Position numbers and translations under genes: made by a program
Notes under the pieces: generated by a model
What the model was told of the DNA's origin: nothing
Database searches by the model: none
What the model saw: the letters and a program-made list of their open reading frames with translations, nothing else
Source: Phaseolus vulgaris
Lineage: Eukaryota > Streptophyta > Magnoliopsida > Fabales > Fabaceae
Reading direction: 5' to 3'
DNA: 64,000 nucleotides
NCBI RefSeq assembly: GCF_000499845.2
Contig: NC_023755.2
Location: 3,586,087 to 3,650,086 of the forward strand
Part shown: positions 20,794-29,859 of the stretch, piece after piece
Position numbering within the stretch: position 1 is the stretch's first letter
Layout of the letters: each line of letters begins with the position of its first letter

Positions 20794-23700
20794 TTGTTGC
20801 AGAAAAACAGCAGGAGAAACCAGTGGTATCTAGACAGTGGCTGCTCAAAGCACATGACTGGTGATGTGACTCAGTTTATAAATCTGAAACTCAAAGCTGA
20901 AGGGCATGTCACATATGGAGATAACAATAGAGGAAAAATTCTTGGAAGAGGAGATGTTGGCACTAAAGACTCAACTACAATTGAGAATGTTCTATATGTT
21001 GAAGGGCTAAAACATAGTCTTCTAAGCATTAGCCAGCTGTGTGACAAGGGATACAAGGTCAATTTCGAAGCAAATACTTGTACAATTTCAAATGAGAATT
21101 CTGGTAAGGTGCTGTTCACTGGAAAAAGGGTAAACAACATTTATCTCCTAGACATTATAAAGAGCTGTTCTGAAAATGAGTGTTTGCTATCTAAAAATGA
21201 TGAGTCATGGCTGTGGCATAGGAGACTAGCTCACATTCACACAAATCACTTGAACAAGCTAAAATCTAAGGAACTTGTTTCTGGCTTACCAAACATAAAG
21301 TTTCAAAATAACAGATTGTGTGATGCTTGTGTAAAGGGAAAACAGATTAGAACTTCCTTTAAATCAAAAGATATGGTTTCTTCAAATAAAGCTTTGGATG
21401 TTTTGCATATGGATTTGTTTGGACCATCTAGGACTGCTAGCTTAGCTGGAAATTACTATGCTTTGGTGATTGTTGATGACTTTTCAAGATATACATGGAC
21501 TTTGTTTCTTGCTTCTAAAAATGATGCATATAAAGCCTTTAAGAAACTTGCTAAGGTTCTGCATAATGAGAATGAAAATAGGATAAAACAGATTCGTAGT
21601 GATCATGGGGGAGAATTTCAAAATGCAAAGTTTGATAAATATTGTGAAAAACATGGGATCATACATAGTTTTTCTGCTCCTAGGACACCCCAACAAAATG
21701 GTGTTGTTGAAAGAAAGAATAGATCACTAGAAGAGTTAGCTAGGACTATGCTAAATGAATCTGGTTTACCTAAATATTTTTGGGCTGATGCTGTATATAC
21801 TGTTTCTTATGTGCTTAACAGAACATTGATTAGACCAATCCTTAAGAAAACTCCCTATGAATTGTATAAAGGAAGGAAGCCTAGCATTAGTCATCTTAGG
21901 GTGTTTGGCTGCAAATGTTTTGTTTTAAATAATGGTAAGAATAATCTAGGGAAGTTTGATCCTAAATCAGATGAAGGAATACATATTGGTTATGCTATAA
22001 ATGGTCATGCTTATAGAGTATATAACAAAAGATTGCTTGCTGTTGAAGAATCTATACATGTTGTGTTTGATGAAACAGATTTTTCTGTGCCCAAATCTGT
22101 TGTGGATGAACCTGGTATGGATGATTTAAGAACAATTATGCAACATAATCAATCCAGTGAGCTTGATGCTACTAATCCAAATTCTGTCAAAGAATCTACT
22201 GTGAATGCAGGACTGCCTAAAGAATGGAAGACTCCAAGGGATCTCACTCTTGAAAATGTAATTGGTAAAATTGAGAAAGGAGTCTCAACAAGGAATTCAC
22301 TCAATAACTTCTGCAGAACAGTAGCTTTTGTGTCACAGATTGAGCCTAAAAGCTTGGAAGAAGCACTGCAAGACAGCAATTGGATAACAGCAATGCAGGA
22401 AGAGCTGAACCAGTTTGAATACAATGAAGTATGGATTTTGGTTCCAAGGAAGCATGAGATGAACATCATAGGAACCAAGTGGGTGTACAGGAACAAGATG
22501 GATGAACATGGTGCTATCACTAGAAATAAAGCAAGACTGGTTGCTAAAGGGTATAACCAAGAAGAAGGTATTGATTTTGGTGAAACCTATGCACCAGTAG
22601 CACGTCTTGAAGCTGTCAGACTTCTTCTAGCATTTTCCAGCATACAAGGCTTCAAGCTATTTCAAATGGATGTCAAGAGTGCATTTCTAAATGGCTACAT
22701 CAATGAAGAAGTGTTTGTATCTCAGCCTCCAGGATTTGAAGATCACAAGAATCCAGAACATGTGTTCAGGCTTAAGAAAGCCTTATATGGATTAAAGCAA
22801 GCACCTAGGCAATGGTATGAAAGGCTAAGTGAATTTCTGCTGTCTCAAGGATATAGCCGTGGCAATTCAGATAAAACTCTCTTTCTAAAGAAGAAAAGTG
22901 AAGATATCATACTTGTGCAAGTCTATGTAGATGATATTATCTTTGGATCCACAAATGAAGAGATGTGTGAAGACTTTGTGAAAACCATGAAAAGTGAGTT
23001 TGAAATGTCAATGCTAGGAGAAATGAATTTCTTCCTTGGACTACAAGTTAAGCAACTCAAAGATGGGGTTTTCATAAGTCAAGAAAAATACTGCAAGGAA
23101 CTGCTCAAGAAGTTTGATATGGACCAATGCAAAACAATCAGCACTCCTATTTCAACAAATTGTCAGCTGGATCAAGATTCTGCAGGAAAATCAGTGGATC
23201 AAACGAAATATAGGGGTTTAATTGGTTCCTTATTATATCTAACTGCCAGCAGACCTGACATTATGTTTGCTGTATGTCTATGTGCTAGATATCAATCTGA
23301 TCCAAGGGAATCACACTACAATGCAGCAAAGAGAATTCTGAAATATTTGCAAGGATCTAAAGATGTTGGATTGTGGTATCCTAACAAGGTATCCTTGAAC
23401 TTGATTGGTTTTTCAAATTCTGATTTTGCAGGTTGCAAAGTTGATAGGAAGAGCACAAGTGGGACTTGTCACATGCTTGGATCAAGTCTAATCTCTTGGC
23501 ATTGCAAGAAGCAAGCTTGTGTTGCTCTCTCCACATCAGAAGCAGAATACATAGCTGCTGGAAGTTGTTGTGCTCAAACCTTATGGCTAAGGCAGCAGCT
23601 AAGTGATTTTGGTATTCTGTTAAATAACATACCTATAAAGTGTGATAATACAAGTGCCATAAATTTGTCTAGGAATCCTGTCATGCATTCTAGAACTAAA

Positions 23701-23877
23701 CATATTGAAATTAGACATCACTTTCTAAGAGAACATATAGCTAATGGAACATGTGATATACAATTCATTGGTACTGAGTTTCAATTAGCTGATCTATTCA
23801 CTAAACCACTTGCTAAAGACAGGTTTCACTTTCTTTTAAATGAATTGGGTATAATTAGCTTGAATTGCCCTCTGTAG
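20794..23877 (+). CDS. pol: Sirevirus Pol: protease, integrase, reverse transcriptase, RNase H
   Basis: The open frame spans 1027 codons with no ATG at its start; the frame opens after a stop at 20764. Protease active site DSG at residues 14-16. Integrase zinc finger (HHCC) from H142 and catalytic D207, D270, E306 (DD35E). RT with YVDD at 711-714. RNase H from about 850 with SEAEYIAA and the tail LADLFTKPL. The copia order (integrase before RT) is clear and no stop or frameshift interrupts it. One oddity is Asn875 in FSNSDFAG, where copia RNases H normally have Asp. Expression must rely on recoding, splicing or internal initiation. A sequence like a splice acceptor (TTTTGTTGCAG) ends at 20802, just before the protease. 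Confidence 0.93.
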   Translation: MLQKNSRRNQWYLDSGCSKHMTGDVTQFINLKLKAEGHVTYGDNNRGKILGRGDVGTKDSTTIENVLYVEGLKHSLLSISQLCDKGYKVNFEANTCTISNENSGKVLFTGKRVNNIYLLDIIKSCSENECLLSKNDESWLWHRRLAHIHTNHLNKLKSKELVSGLPNIKFQNNRLCDACVKGKQIRTSFKSKDMVSSNKALDVLHMDLFGPSRTASLAGNYYALVIVDDFSRYTWTLFLASKNDAYKAFKKLAKVLHNENENRIKQIRSDHGGEFQNAKFDKYCEKHGIIHSFSAPRTPQQNGVVERKNRSLEELARTMLNESGLPKYFWADAVYTVSYVLNRTLIRPILKKTPYELYKGRKPSISHLRVFGCKCFVLNNGKNNLGKFDPKSDEGIHIGYAINGHAYRVYNKRLLAVEESIHVVFDETDFSVPKSVVDEPGMDDLRTIMQHNQSSELDATNPNSVKESTVNAGLPKEWKTPRDLTLENVIGKIEKGVSTRNSLNNFCRTVAFVSQIEPKSLEEALQDSNWITAMQEELNQFEYNEVWILVPRKHEMNIIGTKWVYRNKMDEHGAITRNKARLVAKGYNQEEGIDFGETYAPVARLEAVRLLLAFSSIQGFKLFQMDVKSAFLNGYINEEVFVSQPPGFEDHKNPEHVFRLKKALYGLKQAPRQWYERLSEFLLSQGYSRGNSDKTLFLKKKSEDIILVQVYVDDIIFGSTNEEMCEDFVKTMKSEFEMSMLGEMNFFLGLQVKQLKDGVFISQEKYCKELLKKFDMDQCKTISTPISTNCQLDQDSAGKSVDQTKYRGLIGSLLYLTASRPDIMFAVCLCARYQSDPRESHYNAAKRILKYLQGSKDVGLWYPNKVSLNLIGFSNSDFAGCKVDRKSTSGTCHMLGSSLISWHCKKQACVALSTSEAEYIAAGSCCAQTLWLRQQLSDFGILLNNIPIKCDNTSAINLSRNPVMHSRTKHIEIRHHFLREHIANGTCDIQFIGTEFQLADLFTKPLAKDRFHFLLNELGIISLNCPL

Positions 23878-24445
23878 TGAAAATTTCAATCTGTTGTTTT
23901 ATGTTTTAACATGTTTCATTCCCTGTTTCAGAAATCACAGCTGTGACTAGGAAAGAGAAAGATTTATTTTTCTCTCTCTCACTTTATTGTTGACTGCTTT
24001 TACGGTTATTGACCAGCAGATCCATGCAAACTAATGTGTGGGTATCCTAACTAATTGGATTTTGTGTAGATGCAACAGATTTGATGTACCAAAATCAGGT
24101 TCCAAGATATTCTTACGTGAATCCACACCTGAACCTGCTGCACCATTGGAATAAAATCTGCAGCATATCTGTGGGATTTGATTTTTCTTCAAAATTCATT
24201 ATTTCCAAAATCTGATTACATTGCCCTGGATTAAAATTTGTGCTTTTCAATTTTGGTTTAATAATTCTATATAAACCCTGCTCAAATCAGTTCTTTCTCA
24301 CACTTTCTCATTTGTGCTATAAGCTGTCCAGATTCACACTTGCTTCACCACAGGTTTCGTTTCTGTTCTGAGTAATAATCTGTGCTGTTTTTTTTTCTTT
24401 AGAATTGTATGTTAATAAACTGATGCAGGAAAACACAGATTAAGC
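23878..24445 (+). other. Spacer between pol and the env-like ORF, with acceptor-like site
   Basis: This is 568 bases of non-coding element sequence. Near its end a T-rich tract followed by TTTAG (AG at 24401-24402) looks like a strong 3' splice site, and GATGCAG at 24422-24428 is a weaker one, both close to the ATG at 24446. This would suit a spliced subgenomic mRNA for the third ORF. The donor is not identified. Confidence 0.45.
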
Positions 24446-25627
24446 ATGGCATCCTCATCACACAGAAGGAAGAAATCCAAGGAGCAATCCAGCAGCAACC
24501 AAGGCATTCTGGAGAAATGGTTTGCTGGAGATTCTGAAGCAATGACAAGATACATTCATGAGACAAGCAGGAAGCAAGTCAATGCACCCAAAGTGTTGGA
24601 ATTTTCCTGGCTGAGAGAAGAAAATCTGACTGAAGCAAAGACCTTGCTCAAGCATCAAAAGCTGAAGAACTTTCTAGAGATGACTGGAAATGTATATCCA
24701 GATTTGGTGAAAGTTTTCTACAGCAACTTGGTTCAAGATGGCAAAAATCTGGTCTCCCATGTGAAAGGTGTGAAGCTGAAGATTACAAGGGAAATATGGA
24801 GCAATGTGGGAGGAATCAAATACTCTGGAATGAAGGTAAGCAAAGGGAACACTTCTGGAATCCAGGGATTCAACAAGATGCAGTTTTACAGAAGTTGTGT
24901 GAGGAATCCTGCTGAACCAGTGGCTAGATTTCATGCTGGAAATCTCACAATCATTCCAAGACTCTTTGCCTACATCATTGCTTGGCAGCTTACTCCAAGA
25001 GGAAGTAATCATGCAACTCTCCATGAAGAGGACTTGATTTTACTATACTGCATCATGAATCAACTCAAGGTAAATTGGGTAAGTACTATGGTGGAGCATA
25101 TGCTCAAATCAACAAGGTTACCAGACTATCGCTTTCCATATGCAATTTTTGTGTCAAAGCTAATTGATTACTTTGAAGTTGATACTACAAATGAAAGAAA
25201 TGACACAATTAAGGCAGCAAGTGAGATAGACAACTCCACTCTCCTCAATATGGGATTTCAAAAGGAAGATGATAGCTGGATATTCAGAAGGAATGCTGCA
25301 AACAGAGCTGAAAATGAAGCTGCTGATCCAGAAAATGAAGAAGAAAATGCTGATGGAGTGCAGAACATGGATGCATCACCAGTACACTCTGCTGGACATG
25401 AGGATATTGCTGCTACAAGCCAAAATGCAATGGTTGCATATGAGGCACCTGAATACAGAGGTGAACCTTTGTCTATGTTTGAAAGACAAGTGCTAAGCAG
25501 GCTGGACACACTCACATATGAGCAGAAAGCACACTATGAGATGACCTACGCCAGGTTTCAACACTTGGATGACCAACTTGAAGGAGTTCAAGTGCAGCTA
25601 GCTGAGCTTTATTACAACAACAAGTGA
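24446..25627 (+). CDS. Sirevirus env-like third ORF
   Basis: 393 codons, intact, sense orientation, between pol and the 3' LTR. This is the position of the env-like gene of SIRE1-type elements. The N-terminus is Ser/Lys-rich. The core (about residues 55-255) resembles the putative plant transposon / envelope-like domain of legume Sireviruses (NVYPDLVKVFYSNL, LFAYIIAWQLTPRGSNHATL, LDYFEVD-like LIDYFEVD). Residues about 290-320 are acidic and the end (about 345-390) could form a coiled coil. I see no signal peptide and no convincing membrane anchor, so a true envelope role is doubtful. Its function is unknown. Confidence 0.8.
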   Translation: MASSSHRRKKSKEQSSSNQGILEKWFAGDSEAMTRYIHETSRKQVNAPKVLEFSWLREENLTEAKTLLKHQKLKNFLEMTGNVYPDLVKVFYSNLVQDGKNLVSHVKGVKLKITREIWSNVGGIKYSGMKVSKGNTSGIQGFNKMQFYRSCVRNPAEPVARFHAGNLTIIPRLFAYIIAWQLTPRGSNHATLHEEDLILLYCIMNQLKVNWVSTMVEHMLKSTRLPDYRFPYAIFVSKLIDYFEVDTTNERNDTIKAASEIDNSTLLNMGFQKEDDSWIFRRNAANRAENEAADPENEEENADGVQNMDASPVHSAGHEDIAATSQNAMVAYEAPEYRGEPLSMFERQVLSRLDTLTYEQKAHYEMTYARFQHLDDQLEGVQVQLAELYYNNK

Positions 25628-26063
25628 TCCTATTTCTAAGTCTTTATCTTTTATATGTTGTTGAGCAAATTGGGATTAATCTGTACTGTTTTTATTTTTC
25701 TGCACTGGTTTTTTTGGTTGTTTTGTGATTTGTAATGAACCTCTATGGTTTATTGGTTTTATTTGAACTGTTATGTATGGCCATTATTGTTTCTGTGGTA
25801 TTTTGTGCTCCCATTCTGTTTGATGAATCCAAAGGGGGAGAAGAATAGCCTAGAGAACAGCCTGGTACAGATTCTGTAGATGATATTCACAGTGGCTGCT
25901 GATATAATTCAGATGTTAAATCTGCAGGTATATCATTTCTAAATCTGTTGTTCTGCTTTAACACCTGTTTTCTTTGTATACAGTTCTGTACAGATTTGGT
26001 CATAATCTTTCTTCAAAGTTGTGCAAAGCAAAGGGAATTTGTCTCCATCAAACAGGGGGAGAT
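25628..26063 (+). promoter_or_regulatory. 3' non-coding region with two polypurine tracts
   Basis: AGGGGGAGA at 26054-26062 lies one base before the right LTR and is the expected plus-strand primer. A second tract, AAAGGGGGAGAAGAA, is at 25831-25845. Repeated polypurine tracts are a described Sirevirus hallmark. Confidence 0.8.
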
Positions 26064-27769
26064 TGTTGAAGCTGGAGGAAGCTTCTTCCCTACCAAGGCT
26101 TGATGTGTGTTTGATGAAGAAAATGGCTTGAGTGCTTTGAAGATTGTAATAGGTTTTTAGATTCATATGTAATTAGGCTTGTAAGTGTGTATGATTGCCT
26201 TTTGCTGTGCAACCTATCCTAGATGCCTAACCAAGTCTAGATCAAGCACATGATATGGTTAAATGGTTTTTGAAAAGCCTTTTGAAATGTTTTTAACAGT
26301 TTTAAAAACAGTACACAAATAAATCTGTTTTATGGAGAAAGAATCTGTTTATTTCTTCTCTGTTAAAAAGGCTTTCGTTAAATAGTTTTTGAAAAGCTTT
26401 TTAAATGGTTTTAACAGTTTTAAAACAGTACACAAATAAATCTGTTTTATGGAGAAAGAATCTGTTTATTTCTTCTCTGTTAAAAGGCTTTTCTAAATTT
26501 CTGTTAAGGCACCAAGGGAAAGCTCAGTTCGTTATTTCAGTTAAGCTGAGCTGGCCTGTGCGTTATACTTTAATCTGTTTTACTGTGAAAGAACAGGTTT
26601 ATTCCTTGGTGTGCTGAAAGGTTTTTCACAAGTTAGTTAGGGCTCCAAAGGTACCACTCAGACAGTTATTTCTGTTAAGCTGAGTTGGCAGTTTTCACAA
26701 ATAAATCTGTTAAGATTCAAAACTGAATCTGTTGTTTTCTTAACTGCTTTTCAACTGTTTTTTGAAAAGAAGTTAGAAACTGTTTTCTATATAAACAATG
26801 TCTCTCTCACATGAAAGAGTGCTGAGGAATTACGCTTTTAACAGAGATCAAACAATTTCCATGTGAGAAGAAGGATTAAAAAGAGTTTTTGAAAGGTTTC
26901 CAAAGAGATTTTCAAGTGTGCTTGTTCTAGGAAACCTTGAATCTTGGTGAAGGTGCTGGTGCAGTTTCTGCAGCAAATTGAACTACTGGTTTTGAGTTCT
27001 TGCATCTTCTTTTCAGGTGTAATCTTTCCTTTATTCTGTTTTGTAAAGGTGTAAGTGTTAGTCACTCCTTGATAGGGTTTCTTGGAGTGCAAGGTGTGCT
27101 GAAATAGGGTTTTTAAGCATTGTGTGTGGTGTTCTTGTAGTGTTCAAGAACTGCTGGTTTTGTAAGTGATTGGCACTGTTTTTTAGTGAATTCCACCTTG
27201 GGGTAAGGTGAGACTGGATGTAGCTCTGTATGAGTGAACCAGTATAAAAACGTGTGTATCTTGCATTCTCATCCCTGCACTATTTTCTGTTTTTGCTTAA
27301 TTCTGTCAAGAACTAAATCTGTTCTTTTTAAATTGAATCTGTTAATTCTGGGTTAAGTGAAAATTGTTCTTCCTGTCTTGTTAAAGTTTTCTGATCATAA
27401 ACAAGGTTGCTGCATATAATGGCTTAAGTGAATTGTGAACAAACTGACCATTCATTAAAACCTGTGAAAGGATTTTTTTTCTTGAAATCTTGTGTTGTGT
27501 AATTTTGGTTGATCTCTAAGCATAGCTATATCCTTTATCCTCACAATATTAAGCTGATCTGGTTCTGTTCTGATTCTCTGTTGATCACAATTTTACAGTG
27601 AACGAAATTCAAATTGTGCCAATACTGCTCTGAAAAATCAATCTGTTTCATGTAAAAACAATCTGTTCTTTTTGCCTCTGGAATACTGAAAAATTGTGTG
27701 TTCTTGCGAAAATTTTATAAGCTCAATTCACCCCTCCCCTCTTGAACTTAGACACTAATAGACCCAACA
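26064..27769 (+). repeat. Right (3') LTR of the Sirevirus, 1706 bp
   Basis: Same length and ends as the left LTR. Visual comparison shows two substitutions and no indel. The substitution at 27643 creates an eleventh AATCTGTT octamer. Confidence 0.97.
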
Positions 27770-27774
27770 AATAT
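27770..27774. repeat. Target site duplication AATAT, right copy
   Basis: Matches 17322-17326. The host reading frame resumes directly after it. Confidence 0.95.
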
Positions 27775-28693
27775 GTCATATATCCATGTGGATGATTGCG
27801 TTTACCTCTTGCAGGTAAAATGAAACATTTTTGTTATTGGTAAATGTTTGTAATAATTGTGCATCTGTGTTGACCTTTTAATAAATGTTTTTTTTTGTAT
27901 TCACTGTTCAGATATGGGCGATGGAACATTTGTTCTCTTATAAGCGTCAAGTACCTACGAGTGGGAATAAATATCCCCGTATCATGCATTGGATAGATGT
28001 TAGAGTTGGTGACCATGAACTTGAACGTGGTCTATGTAAGAATAAGGTATGTTTTTTTTTGTAATTTGTATTACATTGATGTTGTTTTGAATGTAGATAA
28101 TTAATTTTGGAATTATATATGTCAACAAACAGGTTCTTCTTAAGTTATGTGCTTCCAATGAAGAACTTTGCAGTAAATTTGTTGAAAAAGCTTTTGACCA
28201 AATTGGGTGTCGAATTACGAAGAAGAAACCAACAAAGGATGAAGTCCGTGCAAAGAGGGTGAAAGTTCTTCAACTGATGCGGAAATCTGAGGAGCAGGAA
28301 GTATTAATCACAAGTATGGAGAAAGAGGTGAATGACATAGTTAAGTTAATTGCAAGGAGAAATTGTCTTCGTCGTGATACTCAGTCAGAAGTAGTTGAAG
28401 TTGAACCTTTTGCAATGGATTGCACATACTTGAAAAAGGCAGAAAGCAATCATGAAGATGTAGATGAAGATAAACAATTACATGTAGATGAAGTCCAACC
28501 AAATGAAGAAGTCAACAGTCATGAAGATGTACATGAAGATAAACAATTACATGTAGATAAAGTCCAACCAAATGAAGAAGTCAACATGTTTCCTAAAATG
28601 AACGGTGAATCGAGGAAACGTTTCAAGAGTGCTATTTTGAAAACACCTTGGATCACATATTCAAGGAGGAAGCCAAAAAAACCCAAAAACTGA

Positions 28694-29043
28694 TGCTTCA
28701 TTAATGGATATGTTTTTAGGTGCTTTCTGTTTTTAAGTTAGTGGATGTATGCTTTATTGACATTGTTGAAACCATTGTAATTTGTAGTATTGCACCAATA
28801 ATTTTGTTCAGGAGTAATTATTGTGGAAACTCTGAATGTGTAAGTGGATTAATTTTGTTATTCATTAACAGTATTGTTATTGATTAATTTTGTACTATTG
28901 TTTTTATTAATCAACTTTGTACTGAATGGTGGCAATTATATTGTCAACCCTATTTGCATCCAAAAAACACAAAAGTTATATATTCTTTCACCAATGAATG
29001 GCCTAAACCTCCAATGAGGTTCCTGGACTCCCATGTGAATGGC
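28694..29043. other. 3' flank of the transposon-type gene, nothing recognised
   Basis: AT-rich sequence between two convergent gene remnants. It may contain the 3'UTR of the plus-strand gene. Confidence 0.4.
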
Positions 29044-29748
29044 CTATACATTCTTTAAGACTAAGACAGAGCCAACTTCAATTAGAGAACCAAATTCTTC
29101 ATTCTTTAAAACCTTCCCATGAACACTTGCACTTGCAGTCCCCGTCGGATCCTGTAAAGCAAGAAAATTAATATACAACTTATTCTGCAAAATGTAAGAA
29201 AGACTACATAATACGTATGTTACCTTAATTGTTATTAACATGTCTTCTTCTAGACCAGTGTGCTTACATGATTTGATTAGACAACTTAGGAGTGGGAAAA
29301 CATCTAATTCTTTCAAACTTCCCATGAATGATCTTTGTTCATAACCACGTCCATCAATTTCTCCTTCGCAATAAAATGAAAACATCATTAGACATAAAAT
29401 TTTGTTGTTCCATTCTAAAAAACGTGATTGAGTATTACCTTGGAATTGAAGAAATTTTTCTGCCCATTTCCATTAGTTGGATGTAAAATCACACTCATAA
29501 GTTTGTTCACCTATACGGTTTATAAATTCTTGAGTGTTTACTGGCTGGTCAGAGTTCCGATTAAGAATCACGGCTTGCACATTACCAGCTGGTCCCAGAA
29601 TGACATTGGTAGTGGAGTTGCAACGCCGTACATAACTACCAATGTCGTTGTCGTCGATATCAAGCCCTTCCATGACTCCATTTGGAATGGATGTATACTT
29701 CAAAAAATTCATCCTATCGCATGCCATATATAGATGAACGTTGGGCAC
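29044..29748 (-). pseudogene. HROB-like (DUF4539) OB-fold gene fragment
   Basis: Minus-strand exons at about 29748-29439, 29363-29224 and 29151-29044 with GT-AG borders. The encoded pieces (VILGPAGNVQAVI, then FPLLSCLIKSCKHTGLEEDM, then DPTGTASASVHGKVL plus VGSVLVLKNV) resemble the OB-fold region of homologous recombination OB-fold proteins, which bind DNA and work with the MCM8-9 helicase. The first exon has an in-frame TAA at 29473-29475. No further 5' or 3' exons are seen. The family call is from recognition of the DPTGT...VLVL pattern. Such fragments occur in plant transposons, which fits the setting. Confidence 0.6.
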
Positions 29749-29859
29749 ATGTTAACGTTTGAAGGAAGGAAAAGGGACTTGTGTGAAAAAGCAAATGTCT
29801 TGTCTAATTAATAACATAACATGAATGCAAGAATAATGTTTTTTTAAATATTTTTGAAG

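Larger units (their letters stand above)
17327..27769 (+). mobile_element. Complete young Sirevirus-type Ty1/copia retrotransposon
   Basis: A 10,443-bp element with two 1706-bp LTRs (TG...CA), initiator-Met-tRNA primer site, gag, pol in copia order (PR-INT-RT-RNH), a third ORF after pol and polypurine tracts before the right LTR. Long Gag with CCHC and coiled coil, RT motifs such as YVDDIIFGSTN and an env-like ORF place it in the Sirevirus (SIRE/Maximus) lineage. The LTRs differ at 18545/27282 (C/A) and 18906/27643 (T/C), so insertion is recent. The gag/pol region is divided into three ORFs and the RNase H motif has an unusual Asn, so autonomy is uncertain. It is flanked by the AATAT target duplication and lies in an exon of the transposon-type gene. 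Confidence 0.95.
16529..28693 (+). pseudogene. Transposon-type gene (DUF1985/plant mobile domain-like), split by Sirevirus
   Basis: Exons recognised: 16529-16627, 16735 to the Sirevirus at 17326, then 27775-27814, 27912-28046 and 28133-28693, with GT-AG borders in phase. The product resembles proteins carried by plant MULE/Ulp1-type elements (CKLYILLGLSEFILPTR, VYLLQ+IWAMEHFSSYKR, PRIMHWIDVRVGDHELERG). The family name is from pattern memory. Defects before the insertion are a frame shift at the C run near 16820, a TAA at 17048-17050 and a frame shift at the G run 17245-17261. The 3' exons are open to the stop at 28691 and end in a basic tail (SRRKPKKPKN). Two 23-residue repeats (28451 and 28520) contain EDKQLHVD. 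The gene is dead twice over. Confidence 0.6.

Noticed and set aside
20739..20802. A 64-bp intron joining the small zinc-knuckle ORF to protease
   Set aside because: The acceptor looks good, but this donor choice leaves the pol frame, so this particular intron does not work.
19064..22560. Minus-strand ORFs of 60-123 codons across gag and pol
   Set aside because: They are shadows of the plus-strand retrotransposon genes.
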